Assembly (NCBI GenBank): GCA_964626405.1
Contig: CAZVFE010000025.1
Coordinates: 1-24,065 of the forward strand
From: CAZVFE01 sp964626405
GTDB taxonomy: Bacteria; Bacteroidota; Bacteroidia; Cytophagales; Spirosomataceae
DNA length: 24,065 nt
Direction: 5' to 3'
The notes below the pieces were generated by a model, which did no database searches, was not told where the DNA came from, and worked only from the letters and a program-made list of their open reading frames with translations. Of this stretch, positions 16,613 to 24,065 are shown piece after piece; position 1 is the stretch's first letter; the number at the start of each line of letters is the position of its first letter. The translations under genes and the position numbers were made by a program.

Positions 16613-16630
16613 GACACGAGCCCTCGTGTC
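16613..16630. repeat. Perfect short palindrome between ftsA and the TonB receptor
   Basis: GACACGAG (16613-16620) and CTCGTGTC (16623-16630) are perfect reverse complements separated by two C. It lies nine bases after the ftsA stop codon. No T-run follows on either strand, so it is not a standard terminator; it resembles a REP-type extragenic palindrome or a transcript-end stabiliser. Confidence 0.7.
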
Positions 16631-16638
16631 CCAATTAT

Positions 16639-18021
16639 TTAATAATCATCTCCATCATCTTCATCTCCCATTACGACATCAACCATTTTATTGAAGAAAT
16701 TTTTAAAAATGGGCTTTCTAGGTTCTTTTTCTGGAGTATTTGCATTTGCGGGTCTGTCCATTGGTTTTTTAACAGTAGGAACTTGGTCCTCAATTTGCGG
16801 ATCCTCTTCTTGTTCTATTTCTTCTTCCTCATGAATTTCCTCATTAATATTCATTTGGTTGATTAATAATTCGCTTAATCCAACTGCTGTTGCAAATATT
16901 GGATTATTAATATCTTCTTTAATTTTAAGCGTTTTTGCTTGAATGGAAGTTTCTCCAATGCGACAATCTAAATTGGTATATTTAGTAAGTAAATTATTGA
17001 TATAAGGTAATTGCGCTCCTCCCCCTACTAATACAATGCCAGATTTAAAATCTCTTGGAGTACCTACACGTTTAATTTCTGCTAAAATATTTGCTGCTAA
17101 TTCCTTGATTCTTTCCTCAATAATAATCGCTAAACTTCTAGCTGAAATAGGATATGGCGCTCTACCTGCTATTCCAGGAACCATTATCACCTCATTATAA
17201 TCTACTTCCTTGCTTAGCGCTGAGCCAAATTTTATTTTAATTGTTTCAGCATGGTGGGCTGATATATTTAAACCAGCAATTATATCTTCTGTTATTCTAT
17301 TTCCTCCCCAATTAATAACCTTCGCACCTTTTAATTGATTATTTTTATATAGCGAAACCTCTGTCAAACCACTTCCTAAATCCAATAAAATAACTCCCTC
17401 ACTTTTTTCTTCATCACTAAGGATATTCGAACTTGAAGCAATTGGCCCAAAACTTATTTTTTTCTTTTGAAAACTAAATTCATTAATCTTTGATATAGTA
17501 TCCTTCAAAATATCCATTTTCTCATTGTCACAAGTAATAAATAATACCTTGGAAAAAATAGTAGATCCAATTAAACCCACTGGATCATTTGTTTCTGGAT
17601 TATTATCTATTTTAAACGAAATGAATAATTGATGTAAAATAGGATTTTCGTTATTGTCGAATGACTCTCTGGAATCATTCAATATTTGAAAAATTTCTCT
17701 TTCTGAAATAGGCTGACGATTATTGATTCTTTCCTGGCGATGCTCAAAAAAATGAAACTTAATATGTTGACCCGTAATATTCGTTGATAAATGTAAATCA
17801 GAATGTTGAATATCTAAGTCGTGCGTTAGGCGTCTTAGGACCTCTGAGATTGATTTTACAGTTTTATTTACATTATAAATCTCTCCCGATAGAATTTGGT
17901 CTCCATTTTCTAATTGTTCGGAAGCAATTATTTCCATCCCGTTTTCACCAAGAGATTTCGCTAATACTGCTTTGATACTTGAACTGCCTAAATCTAATCC
18001 TAGGACGTAACCGTCTTTCAT
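16639..18021 (-). CDS. ftsA: Cell division protein FtsA
   Basis: FtsA is the actin-like ATPase that tethers FtsZ filaments to the inner membrane. The 460-residue protein opens with the phosphate-1 motif (GLDLGSSSIKAVLA) and has a second ATPase block at VILLDLGSGLTEVSLY and the adenosine loop near GIVLVGGGAQLP. A long acidic, Pro-rich linker follows (about residues 392-435). The C terminus carries an amphipathic helix (KPIFKNFFNKMVDVV) that should be the membrane-targeting sequence, before an acidic tail. It lies 59 bases after ftsQ, with an ATG start. The gene after it is a TonB receptor instead of ftsZ, which is unusual. Confidence 0.96.
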   Translation of the reverse strand: MKDGYVLGLDLGSSSIKAVLAKSLGENGMEIIASEQLENGDQILSGEIYNVNKTVKSISEVLRRLTHDLDIQHSDLHLSTNITGQHIKFHFFEHRQERINNRQPISEREIFQILNDSRESFDNNENPILHQLFISFKIDNNPETNDPVGLIGSTIFSKVLFITCDNEKMDILKDTISKINEFSFQKKKISFGPIASSSNILSDEEKSEGVILLDLGSGLTEVSLYKNNQLKGAKVINWGGNRITEDIIAGLNISAHHAETIKIKFGSALSKEVDYNEVIMVPGIAGRAPYPISARSLAIIIEERIKELAANILAEIKRVGTPRDFKSGIVLVGGGAQLPYINNLLTKYTNLDCRIGETSIQAKTLKIKEDINNPIFATAVGLSELLINQMNINEEIHEEEEIEQEEDPQIEDQVPTVKKPMDRPANANTPEKEPRKPIFKNFFNKMVDVVMGDEDDGDDY

Positions 18022-18080
18022 AAAGAATTTTTATTTTAAAATTAAGGATTTTGGAGAAGATAAAAAATACTTAAACTAAA

Positions 18081-18860
18081 TTATTCGCAGACAATTTGAT
18101 TTTTAAATCGGAGTTTTACTGTAGTATATTTATTCCAGCCTTCTGCGGGGATAATTCTAGTATAAAAAACAGATAATTTTTCAAATTTTTTCTCAATATT
18201 CATTGGTCTTCCAAACTCAATTTTAGTTTCTCCAATTGTTGGTATCATGGTAATTGATCCATCACGGTGAATGATTAATTCTGCTATTTGTGATTTCCAA
18301 AATTCATTATTTGAAATGTATTCAAATAATTTAACATACGGAAATAGTTTTTTCGACTTAAAATCTTGAATTTTTTGATTGAAAAAATTTCCTGAAACAA
18401 CCAAAACCCTTGGTGTATATAAATCACTAATATTCAATAAATCTCCTTCTGAAGTGATATATTGATCTTTTTTTGCTTTATTTAATTGTGTAGACCATAA
18501 AATTCTTGCTAAAGGAGTGAATTCCTTTACATTACAATATAAGGTGCCGTCTAAATCATAATGTGCCTCGCAATTGCTAACAAATGGAATGGATTCCACT
18601 CTTTTTTCAATAGAACCTAATTTCAGATCCCGCATTGGTTTGCCAATTAAAAATAAACTTCCATTTCCATTGATGACAGTTTCTATATCTTTTTTGGCCA
18701 ACATAGGTTTTTCATATTCAGAAATTTGATTAATCTGAATACTTTTTACTGAAATATTATCGTGTTTTACTTCAGCAAATACAATTGCTGATACCCAAAG
18801 AATAATCATCAAGGATATTCCCGCTAATTTTTTCAAAAAAGGAATATTTTTAATTTTCAC
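18081..18860 (-). CDS. ftsQ: Cell division protein FtsQ/DivIB
   Basis: This 259-residue protein has a short basic cytoplasmic N terminus, one membrane segment (about residues 11-29) and a periplasmic part. The part after the membrane segment fits a POTRA domain (about 35-110) followed by the FtsQ beta domain. FtsQ scaffolds the FtsB-FtsL complex at the septum. The sequence is poorly conserved, so the call rests on layout and on its place between murC and ftsA. The start codon is GTG at 18860, directly after the murC stop codon TAA with no spacing, which suggests translational coupling to murC. Confidence 0.9.
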   Translation of the reverse strand: MKIKNIPFLKKLAGISLMIILWVSAIVFAEVKHDNISVKSIQINQISEYEKPMLAKKDIETVINGNGSLFLIGKPMRDLKLGSIEKRVESIPFVSNCEAHYDLDGTLYCNVKEFTPLARILWSTQLNKAKKDQYITSEGDLLNISDLYTPRVLVVSGNFFNQKIQDFKSKKLFPYVKLFEYISNNEFWKSQIAELIIHRDGSITMIPTIGETKIEFGRPMNIEKKFEKLSVFYTRIIPAEGWNKYTTVKLRFKNQIVCE

Positions 18861-20237
18861 TTATTCCAAATTCAATTTTAAAGGTTCAATAATTGTATCT
18901 ATATCTCCGGCTCCTATTGTAACCAATAATTCAGGTTGGTTTTGAATTAATTTTTCAACAATATTTTCCTTCTTTTCAAGAAATTTATTTTTTAAATTAA
19001 TTTTATTAAATAGCCATTCTGAATCTATTCCAGGAATTGGTAATTCTCTTGCAGGGTAAATTTCCAACAAATATAATTCATCTGCCAATGATAAACTAGT
19101 GGCAAATCCCTCAGCAAAATCTTTTGTTCGAGAAAATAAATGTGGTTGAAAAACGGCAGTTAATTTTTTCTCAGGATAAAGGCTTTTTACAGATTTTAAA
19201 AAGGTTTCAATTTCAGTTGGATGATGCGCATAATCATCAATATAAATGATTTTCGGACTTTCAATGATATATTCAAATCTTCTTTTTACGCCTTTAAAAG
19301 ATTCGATACCTGCCTTGATTTGTTCGGCATCAAGTCCTTGCGTTATTGCCAAAATACCTGCAGCTAAAGCATTTTCAATATTATGGTAACCTGGATTTTG
19401 TAATTTAATTCCTTTTATAATTTGATTCTCAAAATGCCAATCGTAGGTCATTTTATGATTCTCTATTCGAATATTTTTTGCCTGATGCATGCCTTGGTTG
19501 ATTCCAAAGCTAATTTTTTTTCCTGAATAAGGTAAATCTAAACCATCTCGATAAGCCAATATTCCCCCTTCCTGAATATTCCCCACAAATTCTTGGAAAG
19601 ATTTAAGAACTTGTTCATTTTCTCCATAGATATCCAGGTGATCCGGATCAGTGGACATAATAGCGATATGTTTGGGGTATAATCTTAAGAATGAACGGTC
19701 ATATTCATCTGCTTCCACTACACCAACAATATTTTCTTTTCCCTCATTTGCAATAAAATTAGATTGATAATTTTGGGTAATTCCACCTAGGAAAGCAGTA
19801 ACATTTATTTTGTTGAATTTAAGGATATGAGAAAGCATGGAAGAAGTTGTTGTTTTTCCATGGGTTCCTCCCACCGCCAGGGTAGGTATTTCTCTGGTAA
19901 TCCATCCTAAAATTTCAGATCTTTTATAGATTTGGATTCCTTTTTCAATTAAATAGTTTTTTTCAATATGATTTGAAGGAATTGCAGGTGTAAAAATTAC
20001 TAAATGCTCTTGAGGTCTTTCCAATATTTCTTTTGGAATAAATTCGATTGAATCCTCGAAATGGATTTTCATCCCCTCATTTTCTAATGTTTTGGTAAGG
20101 CTTGTCGGGGTTTTATCATAACCCTCTACAATAATTCCATTAAACTTAAACCAACGTGCTAAAGCAGACATCCCAATTCCCCCAATTCCGAGGAAATAGA
20201 CAGATTTTAAATCTTGAAGGGAAACAGAAGGAATCAT
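18861..20237 (-). CDS. murC: UDP-N-acetylmuramate--L-alanine ligase MurC
   Basis: MurC joins L-alanine to UDP-MurNAc, the first amino acid of the peptidoglycan stem. The 458-residue protein has the N-terminal Rossmann loop FLGIGGIGMSALA and the Mur ligase P-loop GTHGKTT (residues 124-130). It also has the EADEYDRSF block and the DDYAHHPTEI motif at the start of the C-terminal domain. The paralogue Mpl shares these motifs, but the place between murG and ftsQ settles the call. The ATG at 20237 overlaps the murG stop codon as ATGA, so translation is probably coupled. Confidence 0.97.
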   Translation of the reverse strand: MIPSVSLQDLKSVYFLGIGGIGMSALARWFKFNGIIVEGYDKTPTSLTKTLENEGMKIHFEDSIEFIPKEILERPQEHLVIFTPAIPSNHIEKNYLIEKGIQIYKRSEILGWITREIPTLAVGGTHGKTTTSSMLSHILKFNKINVTAFLGGITQNYQSNFIANEGKENIVGVVEADEYDRSFLRLYPKHIAIMSTDPDHLDIYGENEQVLKSFQEFVGNIQEGGILAYRDGLDLPYSGKKISFGINQGMHQAKNIRIENHKMTYDWHFENQIIKGIKLQNPGYHNIENALAAGILAITQGLDAEQIKAGIESFKGVKRRFEYIIESPKIIYIDDYAHHPTEIETFLKSVKSLYPEKKLTAVFQPHLFSRTKDFAEGFATSLSLADELYLLEIYPARELPIPGIDSEWLFNKINLKNKFLEKKENIVEKLIQNQPELLVTIGAGDIDTIIEPLKLNLE

Positions 20238-21337
20238 TTTTTATTGATAGTTTGAATAATATTTTGGCTTATATTTTCTGTTGAATCAGGTTTTGCAAGC
20301 TTATAGGCATTTTGGCCCATGCTTTCCAATTTCTTTTTATCATCTACTAAAGTTAGTATTTCTTTCCATAAAACCTCTTTTGCACGATTGTCAGGAACTA
20401 AAATAGCAGCCCCTTCTTGCACTAAAACCTTCGCATTTTCTGTCTGGTGGTCTTCAGCAGCATTCGGAAAAGGAACCAAAATAGATGGTTTAGCAGCCAA
20501 ACATATTTCAGAAACAGAGAGTGCTCCAGCTCTTGAAACAATTAAATCTGCTGCGGCGTAGGCTTTATCCATTTCATAAATAAAAGCTGAACAATAGGCC
20601 TTTAATTCTGTTCCTTTTAATAATTCCTTAGCATCTTGTTCAAAACTATTTCCTGTTTGCCAAATTAATTGAATCGTCTCTTTAGGGATATTTTTTAATC
20701 CTGTGGCAATGCTTTGATTGATCGTTCTAGCTCCTTGGCTTCCTCCAATGATTAAAATAGTTAACTTGTCTTCTTCAAGCTTGAAATGCCCTAGACCTTG
20801 TTTCTTGGTATTATTATTCGAAATTAAATCTTTTCTTACAGGATTTCCCGTCCAAATTATTTTCTCTTGTGGAAAGAATTTTTCCATATTAGGATAGGCA
20901 ACAAATATTTTTTCCGCCTTTTTTGCAAGAAATTTATTGGTAATTCCAGCAAAGGAATTTTGTTCTTGAATAAAATAAGGGATATTCATTAATCTTGACA
21001 AAATTAGGATAGGACCGGATGCGTAGCCTCCAAATCCTATTACAGTATCTGGTTTGAAATTTCGAATTATTGCAGAAGCTTTCAACAAGCTGCTGATTAA
21101 TTTAAAAGGAAAATTAATGTTTTTCCAAATATGTGAACGATTGATTCCTGCAATGGGTAAACCAATAATTTCAAAACCAGCCTTAGGAACTTTCTCCATT
21201 TCCATCTTGCCTTCTGCACCTACAAATAAAATTTGTAGTGAAGGGTTATGTTTTTTTAAAGATTCCGCAATAGCAATTGCAGGGTAGATATGTCCACCTG
21301 TTCCTCCTGCTGAAATTATGACTTTATTGATATTCAA
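20234..21337 (-). CDS. murG: UDP-GlcNAc:undecaprenyl-PP-MurNAc-pentapeptide GlcNAc transferase MurG
   Basis: MurG turns lipid I into lipid II on the cytoplasmic face of the membrane. The 367-residue GT-B protein has the N-terminal GGTGGH loop (residues 11-16), the GFGGYASGPILI block, a second glycine loop GGSQGA, the SRAGALSVSE segment and AAEDHQTENA, which contact UDP-GlcNAc. The start codon is TTG at 21337, four bases after the ftsW stop codon. An in-frame stop codon lies a short way upstream and I see no ATG that would keep the conserved N terminus, so the TTG looks genuine. The 3' end overlaps murC by four bases. Confidence 0.97.
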   Translation of the reverse strand: MNINKVIISAGGTGGHIYPAIAIAESLKKHNPSLQILFVGAEGKMEMEKVPKAGFEIIGLPIAGINRSHIWKNINFPFKLISSLLKASAIIRNFKPDTVIGFGGYASGPILILSRLMNIPYFIQEQNSFAGITNKFLAKKAEKIFVAYPNMEKFFPQEKIIWTGNPVRKDLISNNNTKKQGLGHFKLEEDKLTILIIGGSQGARTINQSIATGLKNIPKETIQLIWQTGNSFEQDAKELLKGTELKAYCSAFIYEMDKAYAAADLIVSRAGALSVSEICLAAKPSILVPFPNAAEDHQTENAKVLVQEGAAILVPDNRAKEVLWKEILTLVDDKKKLESMGQNAYKLAKPDSTENISQNIIQTINKK

Positions 21338-21341
21338 TTTC

Positions 21342-22520
21342 CTAAGATTTAACTTCGTTTAATTCAAATTTATTTTTGTCTTCTGAAACCGAAAGAATCA
21401 GGCCAATTGAAATAGCCGTAAATAGGAGAGAAGTACCACCGGCTGAAATCATTGGCATGGGTTGACCGGTTACTGGACCAAAATCTACGGAAACAAACAT
21501 GTTTACAAATGCTTGAAAAACAATGGAGGAGGTGAGCCCCGCGGCGAGTAATCCCCCGAAGGGTTTACTGGCATATTGCACGGATCGGGCACCTCGATAT
21601 AAGAACCAGAGATAAATTAGGGGTAATAATAGTCCTCCAATTAATAAGCCATACTCTTCAATGATGATAGCAAAAATAAAATCTGATTCAGCTTGGGAAA
21701 GGAAATAACGTTGTTGACTTTTTCCAGGACCTTTTGGGCTCAATCCTCCCGTAGCAATGGCGAAAAGGGAACGGTAAATTTGGTAATCTTCCCCAATTTT
21801 TTGATCAAGGCTTACTTCTTTATTTCCTGTTCTTGCAGCAAAATTTAGAATTCTATTTTTTACGGTTTGTGCTCTTTGGCCTATCCCTAAAAATACAACC
21901 ATACTACCTAAAATCATAAATACACCTATAATCTGAACAATTTGTTTATAGGGTACACGACCAAAATACATTAATACAATGCTTGAACCTAATACGAGTA
22001 TGGAAGTTGAGAAATTGGATAACATAATAAGGAAACAGGTAATCCCGATTTTCAATACCATTTGAATAAAATAGGCATTATCATATACCTTTAAATCTGA
22101 ACTTTGTCTGGATGAAAAATCTCTTGCTAAACTTGCCGTAAGGGCTAATTTAGCCATATCCGAAGGCATAAATGAAATAGGTCCTAGTTCAATCCATCTA
22201 CTCGCACCTCCTTTGGCACTTCCAAATAAATAAGCGATTAGGATTAATACCCATGAAATTAAAAGTGCGAGATGCGCTAATCTTCCTAATTTCAAATAAT
22301 TCGATCTTGAAAACCAAGAAATAATGAAGAAGGAAAGAATCCAAATCGCGAAGGTTTTTGCAAAACCTGTGATCGGATCAAGAGCAGAATTCATTACCAT
22401 TCTCCCTTTTGCAGAAAATTGTACTATTAGTCCACCAATATTTAAAAGGATGACGATAAACCAAATTTGATAATCTCCTTTAAAATATTTTTTTGTGAAA
22501 TCATTAATTTGATTTTCCAT
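21342..22520 (-). CDS. ftsW: Septal peptidoglycan glycosyltransferase FtsW (SEDS family)
   Basis: FtsW polymerises lipid II during septum formation together with its class B PBP. The 392-residue protein has about ten membrane segments. SEDS signatures are GASRWIELG (from residue 105), the loop KSQQRYFLSQAESDFIFAIIIEEYG with D280 near the expected catalytic aspartate, and the final PMPMISAGGTSLL. FtsW is preferred over RodA because the gene lies between murD and murG. Its ATG at 22520 is inside the end of murD with a 17-base overlap, and it ends four bases before murG. Confidence 0.95.
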   Translation of the reverse strand: MENQINDFTKKYFKGDYQIWFIVILLNIGGLIVQFSAKGRMVMNSALDPITGFAKTFAIWILSFFIISWFSRSNYLKLGRLAHLALLISWVLILIAYLFGSAKGGASRWIELGPISFMPSDMAKLALTASLARDFSSRQSSDLKVYDNAYFIQMVLKIGITCFLIMLSNFSTSILVLGSSIVLMYFGRVPYKQIVQIIGVFMILGSMVVFLGIGQRAQTVKNRILNFAARTGNKEVSLDQKIGEDYQIYRSLFAIATGGLSPKGPGKSQQRYFLSQAESDFIFAIIIEEYGLLIGGLLLPLIYLWFLYRGARSVQYASKPFGGLLAAGLTSSIVFQAFVNMFVSVDFGPVTGQPMPMISAGGTSLLFTAISIGLILSVSEDKNKFELNEVKS

Positions 22521-23835
22521 TGATGAATTCTTTTACTAGTTCTTTAAATTTATTTCCTCTGTCTTGATAATTTTTAAACAAATCAAAACTTGCACAAGCT
22601 GGAGATAATAAAACGGTATCTCCTGGTTGGGCATTTTTGATTACGGTATCAAAGGCTTCTTTCAAAGAAGAAGTTGAATACTGAGCTATTGAATGATTTT
22701 TGTAAAAATTTACCAAGTTTTCATTATTGGTTCCCATAAAAACTAAAGTTTTTACACGGTTTTTTACCAAATCATCAATTTCTCGATAGTCGTTTCCTTT
22801 ATCTACTCCACCAAGTATTAAAATTATATTATTTTTAAAGCTATTCAAAGCATAAAAAACAGAATCTACATTGGTAGCTTTAGAATCATTAATAAATTTA
22901 ATTGAATTCCATTCTCCGCATTCCTCTAAACGATGGGGATCATTCTTGAAATTAGGAAGGGCTTCAAGGATTTGATGATTAGAAATGCCTAAATATTTTG
23001 CCGATAATACAGCTGCAGCAACATTTTTTGCATTATGAGGACCCTTTATTGGTAGGATGTTTTGGTCAATTGTGCAATCTCCTACCAGGATATAATCTTC
23101 GGTAATATAGGCAGCTTGAGAAGGATCTTGAATGCTAAAATATTTTACTGGAGCCTTAACTAAATCCAAATAATTTATAGATACAGGATCTTCTTTCCAT
23201 AAAATCGCCAATTGGTTTTTAACCTGACTTTGGAAGATTCTAAATTTTGCTTTGGCATAATTTTCAAATTGGTAATTATAGCGATCCAAATGGTCTACAG
23301 TGATATTGGTTAATATTGCAATATCTGGGGCAAAATTAAAACAACGGTCTAGTTGAAAGCTCGATATTTCAAGAACATAATAATCATAATTATCTTCAAT
23401 TACCATTTGTGCAAAACTAAATCCAATATTTCCCCCTAAACCTACATTTAGTCCTGCCTCTTTTAAGAGATGGTAGGTTAATAGCGTAGTGGTCGTTTTG
23501 CCGTTAGAACCTGTGATAGCAATAATTTTTGCCTTAGTAAATTCAGCTGCAAATTCTATTTCTGAAACAATGGGGATATTCTTAGAAATAATTTTCTGAA
23601 CCAAGGGATTTGATTCTGGGATTCCGGGACTAATAATTATTTTATCAGCCTGTAGAATCAATTCTTCAGAATGCTGATTTTCTTCAAAAGCTATATTGTT
23701 TTTAATTAGTTTTTCCTTGAATTCTTGACTTAGAATTCCTTTGTCAGACAAAAAGGTATCAAAACCTTTAGAATGGGCTAATAATGCGGCACCAACACCA
23801 CTTTCACCGCCTCCTAGGACAATAATTTTTTTCAC
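22504..23835 (-). CDS. murD: UDP-N-acetylmuramoyl-L-alanine--D-glutamate ligase MurD
   Basis: MurD adds D-glutamate to UDP-MurNAc-L-Ala. The 443-residue protein has an N-terminal VLGGGESGVGAA nucleotide-binding loop and ISPGIPESNP. The Mur ligase P-loop is GSNGKTTT (residues 109-116), followed by LDRYN and the C-terminal LSPACASFDLFKNYQDRG motif that separates MurD from other Mur ligases. The start is GTG at 23835; a TAA lies directly upstream in frame, so no longer form is possible. It overlaps ftsW by 17 bases. It is the first gene of the cluster visible here; mraY would usually lie upstream, beyond the window. Confidence 0.97.
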   Translation of the reverse strand: MKKIIVLGGGESGVGAALLAHSKGFDTFLSDKGILSQEFKEKLIKNNIAFEENQHSEELILQADKIIISPGIPESNPLVQKIISKNIPIVSEIEFAAEFTKAKIIAITGSNGKTTTTLLTYHLLKEAGLNVGLGGNIGFSFAQMVIEDNYDYYVLEISSFQLDRCFNFAPDIAILTNITVDHLDRYNYQFENYAKAKFRIFQSQVKNQLAILWKEDPVSINYLDLVKAPVKYFSIQDPSQAAYITEDYILVGDCTIDQNILPIKGPHNAKNVAAAVLSAKYLGISNHQILEALPNFKNDPHRLEECGEWNSIKFINDSKATNVDSVFYALNSFKNNIILILGGVDKGNDYREIDDLVKNRVKTLVFMGTNNENLVNFYKNHSIAQYSTSSLKEAFDTVIKNAQPGDTVLLSPACASFDLFKNYQDRGNKFKELVKEFINGKSN

Positions 23836-23902
23836 TTATGGAATATATTTAAAAGAAAAACTGATTAAATATAAAGTTAGGAAATTTTATTTGAACTAAG
23901 AT

Positions 23903-23950
23903 ATTAGAATTCGAGAATATTAGAATTGGAGAATATTAGGGGTGGTGAAT
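23903..23950. repeat. Tandem repeat, three 16-bp units plus a partial fourth
   Basis: Units at 23903-23918 (ATTAGAATTCGAGAAT), 23919-23934 (ATTAGAATTGGAGAAT) and 23935-23950 (ATTAGGGGTGGTGAAT) lie head to tail; a fourth begins at 23951 with ATTAGAG. The first two differ at one base and the third is diverged in its middle. They lie upstream of murD. The reverse complement of the unit recurs at 23-54. Confidence 0.85.
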
Positions 23951-23979
23951 ATTAGAGTGTTTGTAAGGCTGTTTAGGGT

Positions 23980-24052
23980 AAAAAAATCGGAGCAATTGAC
24001 TTACTAAAATAAAGTAGAGGACTACTCTTTTTAGCAAGGCTATTGCTCCGAT
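23980..24052 (-). terminator. Large imperfect hairpin with U-tract upstream of murD
   Basis: ATCGGAGCAAT (23986-23996) and ATTGCTCCGAT (24042-24052) form a perfect 11-bp outer stem. Inside it, CTTACTAAAA and TTTTAGCAAG pair with one mismatch, and AGTAG and CTACT pair around an AGGA loop. On the minus strand the stem is followed by six T (23985-23980), as in a Rho-independent terminator for a transcript coming from beyond the right edge. It may instead be a palindromic repeat element. Confidence 0.65.
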
Positions 24053-24065
24053 GATAATATTCTAA

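Noticed and set aside
18861..20237. Mpl (murein peptide ligase) instead of MurC
   Set aside because: The motifs are shared, but the gene sits between murG and ftsQ with coupled overlaps, the usual murC position.
23903..23958. CRISPR-like array upstream of murD
   Set aside because: The 16-bp units lie head to tail without spacers, and there are no cas genes.
23986..24052. Integron attC site
   Set aside because: The hairpin lacks the GTTRRRY and RYYYAAC core sites, and no cassette or integrase is near.

Overview
This 24 kb window is AT-rich, gene-dense chromosomal DNA. It most likely comes from a Bacteroidota bacterium of the Cytophagales type. Evidence for this: the secreted proteins have Bacteroidota-style signal peptides, there is a TonB-dependent receptor with an N-terminal carboxypeptidase-regulatory-like domain, and a zinc-ribbon coiled-coil gene pairs with a Nif3 gene carrying a long insert. 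The promoter in front of rpmB matches the Bacteroidota TTTG-N19-TAnnTTTG pattern exactly. The genus cannot be read from this sequence. Three runs of exactly 100 N (3774-3873, 7137-7236, 11993-12092) are scaffold gaps with placeholder lengths. I see 23 protein genes, no rRNA or tRNA gene, no insertion sequence and no CRISPR array.

Left part (1-8264): a zinc-ribbon coiled-coil protein and a Nif3 family protein (minus strand) diverge from a Nudix hydrolase and a PBP4-type D-Ala-D-Ala carboxypeptidase (plus). A membrane-anchored endonuclease/exonuclease/phosphatase-fold protein and a secreted DUF1080 protein (minus) follow. Then come rimO (plus), a small ThiF/MoeB-type E1-like protein (minus) and rpmB (minus), which has a clear promoter and terminator. 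Middle part (8346-16588): a secreted SMP-30/gluconolactonase-like protein (minus) diverges from a plus-strand run of prmC, lemA, two TPM-domain genes, gmhA and a GRAS-domain protein. A TonB-dependent receptor (minus) converges on that run. Right part (16639-23835): a compact minus-strand division and cell-wall cluster in the transcribed order murD-ftsW-murG-murC-ftsQ-ftsA.

Functional themes: peptidoglycan precursor synthesis and division (murD, ftsW, murG, murC, ftsQ, ftsA, dacB), ribosome and translation factors (rpmB, rimO, prmC), LPS heptose synthesis (gmhA), envelope and uptake (the receptor, lemA-TPM-TPM, SMP-30, DUF1080).

The most interesting item is the gene at 12803-13807. It reads as a bacterial member of the GRAS family, best known as plant gibberellin and nodulation regulators, and it keeps recognisable VHIID, PFYRE, RVER and SAW-like blocks. 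Other points worth a look are: the break in the division cluster where ftsZ would be expected after ftsA; three of six cluster genes starting with GTG or TTG; a 67-bp terminator-like hairpin between murD and whatever lies upstream; three kinds of short intergenic repeat; and two scaffold gaps sitting at convergent gene ends. No gene-free stretch exceeds 300 bases; the longest is 23836-24065, which holds repeats and the large hairpin.
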